In this document: positions 8,251 to 16,546 of the stretch, piece by piece
Numbering within the stretch: position 1 is the first letter of the stretch
Layout of the letters: every line of letters begins with the position of its first letter
Source of the DNA: UBA5448 sp045536965
GTDB taxonomy: Bacteria; Bacillota; Clostridia; Oscillospirales; SIG627
DNA length: 64,000 nucleotides
Direction: 5' to 3'
NCBI GenBank assembly: GCA_045536965.1
Contig: JAZSON010000012.1
Span: forward strand, 1-64,000
Made by a program: the position numbers and the translations under genes
The notes under the pieces: model-generated
Databases searched by the model: none
Seen by the model: only the letters and a program-made list of their open reading frames with translations
What the model was told of the DNA's origin: nothing

Positions 8251-8312
8251 CATAATTTTTTCGAGATTTGCAAGACCCATTCGAAAAAAATCCGAAAAGA
8301 GAGCGCAAAACC

Positions 8313-8341
8313 TTGCAATCCATCCCCGTCGGTTGTATAAT
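8313..8341 (+). promoter_or_regulatory. Promoter of the esterase-recD2-comF operon
   Basis: TTGCAA (8313-8318) and a consensus TATAAT (8336-8341) are 17 bases apart. The first start codon follows 34 bases later at 8375. Confidence 0.85.
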
Positions 8342-8374
8342 AAAACCAGAATCAAAGGAAAGGAAAATCATAAC

Positions 8375-9211
8375 ATGAAACACGAAACCATTCATTTATA
8401 TTCCAACAACGATCACGTCACTTTGACTACCTATCTGTTAGATGACAAAAAAGAATATTCCAAGCATCTTCATCCTGCCATGGTGGTATTCCCCGGCGGC
8501 GGCTACGGATTCTTGTCCGACCGTGAAGCCGAACCCATCGCCTTAGCCTATCTGGCTGCAGGATTCCAGACTTTTGTTTTAAATTATTCCATCGCAAACA
8601 CATCCTCCACCCCCAAGGTGTATGGCCCTCTGCTCGATGGTTCTATGGCGATCGCCTACATCCGTGACCACGCTGAAGAGTGGTGTATTGATCCCGATCA
8701 GATCGCAGTGGTTGGCTTTTCGGCAGGCGGTCATGCGGCCTGCTACCTCGGCACCCATTGGCAGGATGACATCGTTTCGGAAAAACTCGGTATTGCCTAT
8801 GGCAAAAATCGTCCTAACGCTATGGTACTCTGCTACCCCGTTATCACTTCGGGCGAAAAGGCGCACCGCGGTTCGTTTAACAATCTTTTAGAGGATAAAA
8901 AAGACGATCCCGCAATGCTTTTATATACCTCCCTCGAAAAGCAGGTCAGTGAAAACACACCGCCCGCTTATCTGTGGCACACCGCTTCTGACCAAGCAGT
9001 ACCCGTTGAAAACTCCCTTCTCTTTGCCGCCGCGCTTTCCGAAAAGAAAATCCCATATGAACTGCACATCTATCCCGAAGGTGTTCACGGTCTTTCCCTC
9101 GTAAACGATCTGGTCACCACCGAAGAAAAATGTCCCTGCATGGATTACGTTGCCAGATGGTTCGACGAAAGCGTTAAATGGCTCAAAAAAACCTTTAATA
9201 TCAAGCACTGA
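8375..9211 (+). CDS. Alpha/beta-hydrolase, esterase/acetyl xylan esterase-like (copy 1)
   Basis: A 278-residue alpha/beta-hydrolase of the bacterial acyl-sugar esterase type (BD-FAE/acetyl-xylan-esterase-like). The oxyanion region VVFPGGGYGF, the nucleophile elbow GFSAGGH with Ser116, an Asp in the WHTASDQAVP segment and a His in EGVHGLSL give a complete catalytic triad. There is no signal peptide, so it should deacetylate sugars or oligosaccharides inside the cell. The ATG at 8375 is preceded by GGAAAGGAAAA. A second copy of the gene follows after 12 bases. Confidence 0.85.
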   Translation: MKHETIHLYSNNDHVTLTTYLLDDKKEYSKHLHPAMVVFPGGGYGFLSDREAEPIALAYLAAGFQTFVLNYSIANTSSTPKVYGPLLDGSMAIAYIRDHAEEWCIDPDQIAVVGFSAGGHAACYLGTHWQDDIVSEKLGIAYGKNRPNAMVLCYPVITSGEKAHRGSFNNLLEDKKDDPAMLLYTSLEKQVSENTPPAYLWHTASDQAVPVENSLLFAAALSEKKIPYELHIYPEGVHGLSLVNDLVTTEEKCPCMDYVARWFDESVKWLKKTFNIKH

Positions 9212-9223
9212 CAGGTGGTTTTT

Positions 9224-10054
9224 ATGATTACCAAAAAGATTCAGTTATTTGAAAATAACGAGCGCGTCACCTTGACCGCATATTTACTGGAAGACAAAGC
9301 GGAATACTCCAAGCACGTTCACCCCGCCATGGTGATCTTCCCCGGCGGCGGCTATGCTTATACCGCTGTCCGCGAGTCCGAGCCGATGGCGTTTGCCTTT
9401 CTCTCGGCGGGCTTTCAAACCTTCGTTTTGGACTATTCGGTAGCGCAGTCCACCTCCACCCCCAAGGTATACAATCCCTTGCTTGACGGCTCGGCGGCAG
9501 TCGCCTATATCCGCGAGCATGCGAAGGATTTTTGTATTGACCCCGACAAAATTGCCATCATCGGCTTTTCGGCAGGCGGTCACGCAGCAGCATACCTCGG
9601 CACCCATTGGCAGGATGACATCGTTTCGGAAAAACTCGGTATTGCCTACGGCAAAAACCGTCCCAACGCCATGGTGCTCGGATACCCCGTGATCACCTCG
9701 GGTGAAAAGGCGCATCGCGGTTCGTTTGAAAATCTTTTAGAAGATAAAAAAGACGATCCCGCAATGCTTTTGTACACCTCCCTCGAAAAGCAGGTCAGTG
9801 AAAACACACCGCCCGCTTATCTGTGGCACACCGCCACCGATCCGCTGGTGCCTGTCGAAAATTCACTTCTTTTTGCATCGGCGCTCTCCGCAAAGAAGAT
9901 CCCGTATGAGCTCCACGTTTTCCCCGAAGGTCCCCACGGACTCTCACTTGCGACCGATCTGGTCACCACCGAAGAAAAATGTCCCGCCATGGACTACATA
10001 AGCGTGTGGTTTAACGAAAGTGTAAAATGGTTGCGTAAAACGCTAAAGATTTGA
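9224..10054 (+). CDS. Alpha/beta-hydrolase, esterase-like (copy 2, tandem duplicate)
   Basis: A 276-residue paralogue of the gene before it, colinear from end to end with the same triad (GFSAGGH, the Asp of WHTATDPLVP, the His of EGPHGLSL). The middle third is nearly identical at DNA level (about 9597-9837 against 8748-8988, with unbroken identical runs of over 50 bases), while the first third differs much more. AGGTGG lies five bases before the ATG at 9224, which is preferred over the upstream GTG. Its stop overlaps the TTG start of recD2 (TTGA), so the two are translationally coupled. The substrate is unknown; sugar acetyl esters are the best guess. Confidence 0.85.
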   Translation: MITKKIQLFENNERVTLTAYLLEDKAEYSKHVHPAMVIFPGGGYAYTAVRESEPMAFAFLSAGFQTFVLDYSVAQSTSTPKVYNPLLDGSAAVAYIREHAKDFCIDPDKIAIIGFSAGGHAAAYLGTHWQDDIVSEKLGIAYGKNRPNAMVLGYPVITSGEKAHRGSFENLLEDKKDDPAMLLYTSLEKQVSENTPPAYLWHTATDPLVPVENSLLFASALSAKKIPYELHVFPEGPHGLSLATDLVTTEEKCPAMDYISVWFNESVKWLRKTLKI

Positions 10055-12303
10055 AAAAACCAGACAAAGAAATTCTACCCACCCCCTCCCAAGGTGAATA
10101 TCTCACTTTGGAGGGCGCGGTAGAAGAGATCATTTATCAAAACGCCGACAACGGCTATACGGTTTGTGTGGTCGACTGCGGAGACGAACCCGTCACTGCG
10201 GTCGGCATTTTGCCTATGCTCTCAGAAGGAGAATACATCCGCGCACTGGGCAACTGGACTAAGCATCCCACCTACGGCAAACAATTCAAATGCGTTTATT
10301 TTGAAAAAGAAATGCCGAGCGATGTGCAAGCAATGCACAAATATTTGGCTGCGGGCACCATCCGCGGCATCGGAGAAAAAACAGCATCAAGATTGATCGC
10401 CAGATTCGGCGCCGACACCTTTGATGTCATTGAAAACTATCCCGACATGCTCACCGATATCAAAGGCATCTCTCCCACCAAAGCCCGCCAAATTTCCCAA
10501 GCATTCCGAGAACAGTTCGGAATGCGGGATGTCATGCTCTTTTTCCAGCCCTATTTTTCTCCCACCATCGCAGGCCGTATATATAAGCGGTTCGGCGCCG
10601 CCGCCGTGGATACGGTACAAAAAAACCCTTATGTTCTCAGCGATGAAATCACGGGAATCGGCTTTGAAAAGGCCGACAAGTTGGCGCAAGGCATCGGTAT
10701 TGCCGCAGATGACCCCAACCGCATTTGCGCGGGCATCCTCTATGTTCTTAAATTCAACGCCGACACCAACGGCCATGTATATCTGCCTTTGCAGAAACTC
10801 ACCGATGCTTCCACCTCTCTTTTGGGGGTTCCCCCCGAAGCGGTTTCGGATTGCATCCAATCCCTCGCCTCCCGTGACAGAGTGGTGTTGATCCAAACGC
10901 AGGCGCACACCGCCGTTTATCTCACATCTTTATATTTCGCAGAGAAAAATGCCGCTTCCAAACTCATCACCCTCTCCAAGATCCGCATGGGATACGAAGC
11001 AGTCACCACAGATAGTCTTATCCGTGAAGTGGAGACCCGCCGCGGCATCAGCTATGTAGACGAACAGAAAGCGGCGATCCTTTCCACCCTCAAAAACGCC
11101 GTTACTATTCTCACAGGCGGCCCCGGCACGGGTAAAACCACCATCATCCGCGCGGTTGTCACTCTATTCGATCACCTTGGTCTCAACTATGCACTTGCCG
11201 CCCCCACGGGGCGCGCCGCCAAAAGAATGTCGGAATCAACGGGCGAAGAAGCCAAGACCATCCACCGTCTCCTTGAGATCAACTTTTCCGAGGGCGAAGA
11301 TATGACCTTTGTTCGCAACGAACACAATCTGCTCACGCAGGATGTCATCATCATCGATGAAGCCTCTATGATGGATATTTTTCTTTTCTCTGCTCTGTTA
11401 AAGGCCATCAAACCGGGCGCGCGCCTCATGCTCATCGGTGACGGCGACCAGCTTCCCAGCGTCGGCGCAGGCAATGTGCTTTCCGACCTCATCGCGTCAG
11501 GTGTCTTCCCCGTTACTCGACTAAATAAAATATTCAGACAAGCGCAGGAAAGCCTGATTATTCAAAACGCCCACCGTATCAACGAAGGGATCTATCCCGA
11601 TCTCGACTGCAAAAACAGCGATTTCTTCTTTTTGCCCCGAGAAAGCGCAGAACAAACGGCAAACACCGTCGTTTCCCTCTGCCGCGACAGACTCCCCGCC
11701 ACCTACGGCGACGACATCATCCATAGCATACAGATCATTGCGCCCAGCCGCAAGGGCGAAGCGGGCACAAGACAGCTCAACGCTCTTCTGCAAGCCGCCT
11801 TAAATCCCCCCGACCGTAAAAAGGCCGAAAGAAAAAGCCGCGATATCATTTTCAGGGTGGGAGATCGTGTCATGCAGATCCGCAACAATTATGATATTTT
11901 TTGGACATATGCGCAGGACAAAAACACCTGTGGCGGAACAGGTGTTTTCAATGGTGACATCGGCACTATACTCTCCATGGATTTCGAGGAAGAAACGATG
12001 GATATTGATTTCGACGGCCGCCTCATTCAATATCCTTTCGAACTGTTAGAGGACATTGAACACGCCTATGCCGTTACGGTGCACAAAAGCCAAGGCAGTG
12101 AATATCCCGTGGTCATCCTGCCCGTCACCGACGATTTTCCGTTTCTCACCACAAGAAATCTTTTGTATACCGCCGTCACACGGGCGCAAAAGATGGTCAT
12201 TTTGGTGGGAAAGCGGCAGGCCGTTCAAAACATGGTCGACAATAACCGCCATCATTTCCGTTACAGCGGTTTAACCTTCATCCTCACGCGGCTCTCTGTA
12301 TGA
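10051..12303 (+). CDS. recD2: RecD2-type ATP-dependent DNA helicase
   Basis: A 750-residue SF1B helicase of the RecD2 family, used in DNA repair without RecBC. It has the N-terminal RecD2 domain, tandem helix-hairpin-helix motifs (GIGEKTASRLIARFG and GISPTKARQI, about residues 110-155), Walker A GGPGTGKTT (356-364), APTGRAAKRM (motif Ia), IIDEASMMD (motif II), GDGDQLPSVGAG (motif III), FRQAQESLI (motif IV) and AYAVTVHKSQGSEYPVV (motif V/VI region). The TTG start is weakly supported and overlaps the stop of the esterase. Being in an operon with esterases looks like chance packing rather than a shared pathway. ComF-like overlaps its end. Confidence 0.95.
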   Translation: MKKPDKEILPTPSQGEYLTLEGAVEEIIYQNADNGYTVCVVDCGDEPVTAVGILPMLSEGEYIRALGNWTKHPTYGKQFKCVYFEKEMPSDVQAMHKYLAAGTIRGIGEKTASRLIARFGADTFDVIENYPDMLTDIKGISPTKARQISQAFREQFGMRDVMLFFQPYFSPTIAGRIYKRFGAAAVDTVQKNPYVLSDEITGIGFEKADKLAQGIGIAADDPNRICAGILYVLKFNADTNGHVYLPLQKLTDASTSLLGVPPEAVSDCIQSLASRDRVVLIQTQAHTAVYLTSLYFAEKNAASKLITLSKIRMGYEAVTTDSLIREVETRRGISYVDEQKAAILSTLKNAVTILTGGPGTGKTTIIRAVVTLFDHLGLNYALAAPTGRAAKRMSESTGEEAKTIHRLLEINFSEGEDMTFVRNEHNLLTQDVIIIDEASMMDIFLFSALLKAIKPGARLMLIGDGDQLPSVGAGNVLSDLIASGVFPVTRLNKIFRQAQESLIIQNAHRINEGIYPDLDCKNSDFFFLPRESAEQTANTVVSLCRDRLPATYGDDIIHSIQIIAPSRKGEAGTRQLNALLQAALNPPDRKKAERKSRDIIFRVGDRVMQIRNNYDIFWTYAQDKNTCGGTGVFNGDIGTILSMDFEEETMDIDFDGRLIQYPFELLEDIEHAYAVTVHKSQGSEYPVVILPVTDDFPFLTTRNLLYTAVTRAQKMVILVGKRQAVQNMVDNNRHHFRYSGLTFILTRLSV

Positions 12304-12977
12304 AGAATTTTTTCGCACACCTTTTATCCCTGCTTTTTCCAAATAAGTGCCCTATCTGTCACACCGTTCTGCCCACAAAAGAATCCCTCTGTCATGGTTG
12401 CTATACCAAGATGACCCTTTTGGAAAACCCCATCCGTCATGAAGGCGAAGCGCTTCTCGATCTTTCCTACTCCCTCTACCCCTACCGCCACGCTTATACC
12501 AAAACCATTTTATTTTCCATGAAAGATCTCGGCTATAAAAACAGCGTTGTTTTCGCCGCAGAGCGTATGGCGCGCTTTATAAAAGAAGATGCTTATTTAA
12601 AAAATGCCACTGTCATCACCCACGCACCAAGACGACCGGGCGAGAAAATACGTCTCGGCTTTGACCAAGCAGAGCTTCTTGCAAAAGAACTTTCTATTCG
12701 CCTTGCCATCCCCCGCATCACGGCGCTTCGTCGCAAAGTCGGCGGCAAACGCCAGCGCGGCATGTCGGGAGAAGAACGGCTCAATAATGTCAAGGATCGT
12801 TTTGTTCCCGCATCTGATCTTGAGCTTTCGGGCAATATTGTTTTACTCATCGACGATGTTATTACCACGGGCGCTACGGTGCAAGAATGCGCCGCCGTCT
12901 TAAAACTTAAAATGGGTGCTCACAAGGTGTATGCCCTTTCTTTCACCTCCCCCGCCCTAAAAACCGAAGAAGAATAA
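12300..12977 (+). CDS. comFC: ComF family protein (phosphoribosyltransferase-like, competence-related)
   Basis: A 225-residue protein with an N-terminal four-cysteine zinc site (CPICH and CHGCY) and a C-terminal phosphoribosyltransferase fold ending with LLIDDVITTGAT, the PRPP-binding loop. GFDQAELLAKEL and RKVGGKRQRGMSGEER are hallmarks of the ComFC/GntX group, which takes part in DNA uptake or DNA handling. ATGA overlap with recD2 suggests coupled translation of two DNA-processing proteins. A strong terminator closes the operon. Confidence 0.92.
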   Translation: MKNFFAHLLSLLFPNKCPICHTVLPTKESLCHGCYTKMTLLENPIRHEGEALLDLSYSLYPYRHAYTKTILFSMKDLGYKNSVVFAAERMARFIKEDAYLKNATVITHAPRRPGEKIRLGFDQAELLAKELSIRLAIPRITALRRKVGGKRQRGMSGEERLNNVKDRFVPASDLELSGNIVLLIDDVITTGATVQECAAVLKLKMGAHKVYALSFTSPALKTEEE

Positions 12978-13001
12978 ACGGACGCAAGATGCGTCCGTTT
13001 T
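12973..13001 (+). terminator. Intrinsic terminator of the esterase-recD2-comF operon
   Basis: An 11-bp perfect stem (12975-12985 with 12989-12999) with loop AGA ends in a T-run; it starts right at the comF stop. Confidence 0.93.
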
Positions 13002-13076
13002 TGCATATTTTCAAAATCTGCCACATACCATGAAACAGCAAATCCGCGACGAATGAAAAGATGGAGGTTTCATGAA

Positions 13077-14021
13077 ATGTACGATTCTGTTTATCTGCCC
13101 GAAGGTATTTTGATCTCTTCTCCCGAAAACAAAGACGCCCTCTCCACCCCTGTTTCTCTTGAAAAAGCCATGCTCAACGAAACCATTTTGGAAGCCCGCG
13201 TGAAACTCTGCGACAACGAACTGAACTTGGTGGTGGATATACCTCATTACTACGCCATCATCCCCCGCGAGGAGGTTGCCTGGACTGAAGACGGATTCCC
13301 CTGCCGCGACATCGCCATCATTACCCGCGTAGGCAAGGCAGTCTGCTTTGTCATCGACAACATCCTCCCGTCAGACGGTATCTCTCCCCCAAAACTGATT
13401 TTATCCCGCCGCCGCGCGCAGGTCAAATGCATCCGCCACTACTTAAACAAACTCCAAACCGGCGACATTCTCGATGCACGCGTCACGCATTTTGAACCTT
13501 TTGGATGTTTTTGCGATATTGGTTGCGGCATCGTTTCTCTTCTGTCCATCGATTGCATTTCAGTCTCCCGCATTTCCCATCCATCCGACCGCTTTTTCGT
13601 CGGCGAATTTATCAAAGTGGCGATCCGTTCACGGGACAACCCCATCGGTATCAGCGAAGGGCGCATTGCTCTTACCCACAAAGAACTGCTTGGCACATGG
13701 CATGAAAATGCCGAAAGATTCGAGATCGGCCAAACCGTAACAGGCATCGTCCGAAGCATTGAAAGTTACGGCATTTTTGTAGAGCTCGCTCCAAACCTCG
13801 CAGGACTTGCGGAATGGAAGCCGGGTGTCGAAGTAGGTCAAAGCGCTGCCGTCTATATCAAGAACATCATTCCCCGCAAAATGAAGATCAAACTGGTGCT
13901 CATCGACAGCCACGCCCGCGAAAATCCCCGTACAGGCAATACATATTTTCTCACCTCGGGCAATATTTCGAATTGGAAATACCCTCCCGAAGAATACGAG
14001 GGCAAAGCATCCGCTACATAA
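13077..14021 (+). CDS. S1 RNA-binding domain protein
   Basis: A 314-residue protein with at least two S1-type OB folds: one around residues 130-200 (GDILDARVTHFEPFGCFCDIG) and one around residues 215-280 (GQTVTGIVRSIESYGIFVELAPNLAGL). The N-terminal 110 residues look like a degenerate S1-like unit. The architecture matches the short ribosomal-protein-S1-like proteins of clostridia that bind mRNA or rRNA; a true S1 has four to six repeats. GGAGGT lies eight bases before the ATG at 13077, so the longer frame from 13053 is rejected. It stands alone between two terminators. Confidence 0.82.
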   Translation: MYDSVYLPEGILISSPENKDALSTPVSLEKAMLNETILEARVKLCDNELNLVVDIPHYYAIIPREEVAWTEDGFPCRDIAIITRVGKAVCFVIDNILPSDGISPPKLILSRRRAQVKCIRHYLNKLQTGDILDARVTHFEPFGCFCDIGCGIVSLLSIDCISVSRISHPSDRFFVGEFIKVAIRSRDNPIGISEGRIALTHKELLGTWHENAERFEIGQTVTGIVRSIESYGIFVELAPNLAGLAEWKPGVEVGQSAAVYIKNIIPRKMKIKLVLIDSHARENPRTGNTYFLTSGNISNWKYPPEEYEGKASAT

Positions 14022-14025
14022 ACAC

Positions 14026-14058
14026 AAAAAAACGAACGGCTAAAACCGTTCGTTTTTC
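14026..14058. terminator. Bidirectional intrinsic terminator
   Basis: A 12-bp perfect stem (14028-14039 with 14046-14057) with A-runs and T-runs on both sides serves the S1-domain gene on the plus strand and the candidate RNA on the minus strand. Confidence 0.93.
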
Positions 14059-14061
14059 TTC

Positions 14062-14285
14062 TTTGATTTGACCCGCCGGGCCGTGAACCCGCGATAAGAA
14101 ACCCTGCATCTCGCAAGGGCGGTACCCTCTCGTTCGCGTACTGCTCCCAACGTCCGCCCGCAGAATGCAGGCGGGAGGTCTGCAAATGCTTACCGAATAT
14201 GGGTTCCATTTTCTTCGTGTAGGTTTTATACGCAGATTTCACGCACCAAGCAGGCAGACAAATGCAAGGTGTCTTATTTTTCTTC
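14062..14285 (-). ncRNA. Candidate structured non-coding RNA (6S-like size, unclassified)
   Basis: Between the DUF1292 gene and the bidirectional terminator the minus strand folds well. The two ends can pair (14253-14263 with 14066-14077, eleven bases with one mismatch and a bulge). Inside are several hairpins: an eight-base-pair GC-rich stem with loop ATTCT near 14150-14171, a stem CCC-UGC/GCA-GGG near 14100-14120, and a multi-branch part with UGCUU/AAGCA and CGUG/CACG. A closing stem, about 200 bases and an own terminator fit a stable housekeeping RNA such as 6S, but I see no sequence that proves it. A 3' UTR of the DUF1292 mRNA is the alternative. SRP, RNase P and tmRNA cores are absent. 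Confidence 0.5.
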
Positions 14286-14573
14286 CTCGTCGTAACCGAA
14301 AACTTCTTCCAATTCGTTGTCAAAAGCATCTGCTACGCGATCAAACTCATCATCATCGTCGATGGTAACCAAAATTTCCTCACCGTCTTCGACTTGGAGC
14401 TTGAGGATAATATATTCATCCTCTTGGCTGTCAACAGGAACAAGTGCCAAATATTCGTTGTCATCCAGTTCCAAACTGCCGATCACTTCAAAATCGCTTT
14501 CAACCCCTTCTTCATCGGTCAAAGTTACGATTTCCACTTCTTCTTCGGGTTGCAGATTCTTTTCTTCTGCCAT
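14274..14573 (-). CDS. DUF1292 domain protein (YrzB-like)
   Basis: A very acidic 99-residue protein of the DUF1292 family (PF06949), with the usual pattern of an acidic start, TLTDEEGVESDFEVIG, DDNEYLALVPVD and an acidic tail VADAFDNELEEVFGYDEE. The family is common in Firmicutes near alaS/yrrK and has no firm function. GAGGAG eight bases upstream selects the ATG at 14573. It has its own promoter at about 14634-14662 and is followed by the structured candidate RNA. Confidence 0.88.
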   Translation of the reverse strand: MAEEKNLQPEEEVEIVTLTDEEGVESDFEVIGSLELDDNEYLALVPVDSQEDEYIILKLQVEDGEEILVTIDDDDEFDRVADAFDNELEEVFGYDEEEK

Positions 14574-14633
14574 GTCAATCACTCCTCATATACCGCCCTT
14601 TTCGGTCGGCAATCATCTTTTGTTTCTACATTC

Positions 14634-14662
14634 ATCATACAAGAAAAACACCGTTTCGTCAA
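14634..14662 (-). promoter_or_regulatory. Promoter of the DUF1292 gene
   Basis: On the minus strand TTGACG (14657-14662) and TATGAT (14634-14639) are 17 bases apart, about 60 bases upstream of the ATG at 14573. Confidence 0.7.
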
Positions 14663-14756
14663 GAGGAATTTTGCACAAACGAAAAGAATACCCCGTCGGA
14701 TTTTCACTTGTAGTGTATGCGATCAAACAAAATTTATGCATCCGTAAATGTATAGC

Positions 14757-15596
14757 TTATCGACCCAAAATACGATCCATCGCAAGAGAGGTGTTAAAGA
14801 TAATCTGATCGGTATAATGTGTGTACGCGGGAATCATTTCACCGCTTACCCAATCATCGTATCCAATCGAGGCTAGCGCCTTGGTCACAGCCGGCCAATC
14901 GACATCACCTGCAAGCAGGTCTACAAAACCGTGCAATCCGCCCGCGGCGCGGCGATAGTCTTTAAAGTGCACCTTTTTAATACGGCTGCCAAGAATGGAA
15001 ATCCAATGTTCGGGGAAACCGTTATACACAACATTGCCGATGTCGAAATAAGAACCGACATATTTGCTTCCGACAGCATCGATAAAACCGCGCATTTCAA
15101 GGGGCGAAACCAAGAACTGATTCCATACGTTTTCAAGACCGATGTTCACTTTGTATCCTTCGGCAACCGAAGCAAGCGCACTGACCGATTCAAGCGCGCG
15201 ATCATATGCTACATCGTAGGGAACCACTTCACTTTCGGGGATAAAACTGGGCTTAACGGCACCGGGGATAACCAAAATGGTGTCACAACCGAGAACAGAT
15301 GCGGCATGAAGCTGTTTTTTCACGATTTCACAAGCATGATCTCTTTTGTTTTGATCCGCCGAGGTCATGGAATAATCCCAATACTGACCGCTGGCCAAGC
15401 TGTAAAGAGCCAAACCTTCATCGGCAGCCGCTTTTTTTACATCCAGCAAGTCCTTTTCGCTTGATTCCATAGAAACGGGGCCGCTGGCATCAAAAGAAAG
15501 TTCAATCCCTTCAAAACCTGCTGCTTTGGCAAGTTTGAAGATATCAGCCAAGGATTTAGAACCATCAAACGACCAAATATTAATACCTTTTTTCAT
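14757..15596 (-). CDS. Sugar phosphate isomerase/epimerase family protein
   Basis: A 279-residue xylose-isomerase-like TIM barrel (AP endonuclease 2 fold). Typical strands with metal ligands are GFEGIELSF, NIGLENVWNQF (Glu), YFDIGNVV (Asp), KKVHFKDYRR (His and Asp) and the last Glu in WVSGEMIP. Such proteins epimerise or isomerise ketoses or their phosphates. The ATG overlaps the stop of the upstream gene for a single-pass membrane protein, so they share an mRNA. The substrate cannot be told. Confidence 0.85.
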   Translation of the reverse strand: MKKGINIWSFDGSKSLADIFKLAKAAGFEGIELSFDASGPVSMESSEKDLLDVKKAAADEGLALYSLASGQYWDYSMTSADQNKRDHACEIVKKQLHAASVLGCDTILVIPGAVKPSFIPESEVVPYDVAYDRALESVSALASVAEGYKVNIGLENVWNQFLVSPLEMRGFIDAVGSKYVGSYFDIGNVVYNGFPEHWISILGSRIKKVHFKDYRRAAGGLHGFVDLLAGDVDWPAVTKALASIGYDDWVSGEMIPAYTHYTDQIIFNTSLAMDRILGR

Positions 15597-16324
15597 GATT
15601 TTGTTTCCTCTCCCTCCACGCGCAAAACCGTCGCGGAGTCTATATTATTTTTTGTTTTAATCATATCGGGATCGCAAACGGTCACAACACGTTTCAAAGT
15701 TTTGTGGGCAACATCCTCGTAAACCCAAAGCACCGCTTCGGTATTTTTAGAAAGCGAAACTCCGCGGAAGGATAGTCGGTTGTACCCATAATTAAAGCGG
15801 TGCTCATCTTCAAAGTACATATCCTGCACCGTTTCTACTTTTTTGACGACTTTTTCTTGGAATTCATTTCCATTTTCATCTTTTTTCAGGACAAACGATA
15901 CTTCATACCCTTCTGTCCCCTCGTCCACGTCCTCGTTCACGGGCGTTTTTAATTGCAGCGCGTAATAAAACACCTGCTCTCCTTCGGTGTAAGGGTGATG
16001 CTTGGTGTTGACACGCACGGTGCACTGCAACTGGGAAGCAGTGGCAAGATAGTCAACATTTTGTATCCAAATGCCACTCTCATCATCCACGCCGTCGGCA
16101 GGCTCGTATCGCCACACAACAAACTGGGATTTCTGACTGTCGTACAACTTGCCTGCGGCAGTATCAAGCAAAATGGTTTCAGAAAGTTCTGCTTCGCACG
16201 AAACAAACATTCTCACCATTAAAATGGCATACACCAAAATGACACAAACCGATAAAAAAATCTTCACAACCCTACCGATTATCGTCGGCCGATAATCATC
16301 GCGATCGCCGTCATTTAAATCCAT
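15593..16324 (-). CDS. Single-pass membrane protein of unknown function
   Basis: A 243-residue protein with a short acidic N-terminus, one membrane helix at about residues 17-40 (VVKIFLSVCVILVYAILMVRMFV) shown here only as a position, and a soluble domain of about 200 residues that should lie outside the membrane. The domain is mainly beta-like and polar and ends with Glu-Lys-rich residues. AGGAGG lies nine bases before the ATG at 16324. I do not recognise a family. It is the first gene of a two-gene operon with a sugar isomerase-like protein, but no functional link is obvious. Confidence 0.75.
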   Translation of the reverse strand: MDLNDGDRDDYRPTIIGRVVKIFLSVCVILVYAILMVRMFVSCEAELSETILLDTAAGKLYDSQKSQFVVWRYEPADGVDDESGIWIQNVDYLATASQLQCTVRVNTKHHPYTEGEQVFYYALQLKTPVNEDVDEGTEGYEVSFVLKKDENGNEFQEKVVKKVETVQDMYFEDEHRFNYGYNRLSFRGVSLSKNTEAVLWVYEDVAHKTLKRVVTVCDPDMIKTKNNIDSATVLRVEGEETKS

Positions 16325-16363
16325 GGCGCATCCTCCTTTTGTTTGCTTACTCTAACCACATCT

Positions 16364-16392
16364 ATTGTAACCCAAAGAACGCCGTTTGTCAA
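16364..16392 (-). promoter_or_regulatory. Promoter for the membrane protein-isomerase pair
   Basis: On the minus strand TTGACA (16387-16392) and TACAAT (16364-16369) are separated by 17 bases and lie about 40 bases before the start at 16324. Confidence 0.82.
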
Positions 16393-16460
16393 TTCATACG
16401 ACAAAAAACGCCCTATATCTTCTCAAAACGTGCCTGTCCGTGGGTAACATCTGCGTCATG

Positions 16461-16489
16461 TTGACATTTTGGCGTTTTAACAGTATAAT
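16461..16489 (+). promoter_or_regulatory. Promoter of the metallophosphoesterase gene
   Basis: A textbook TTGACA (16461-16466), 17-base spacer and TATAAT (16484-16489), about 58 bases upstream of the ATG at 16547. It is divergent from the promoter at 16364-16392. Confidence 0.92.
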
Positions 16490-16546
16490 AATGGGTGAAA
16501 AGTTCTGTTTTTTCGATTCGACACACCAAAGCAAGGAGGCATTGAT

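Noticed and set aside
14062..14285. RNase P RNA or tmRNA
   Set aside because: Neither the P4/ACAGAA-type elements nor a tRNA-like acceptor end with CCA is present.
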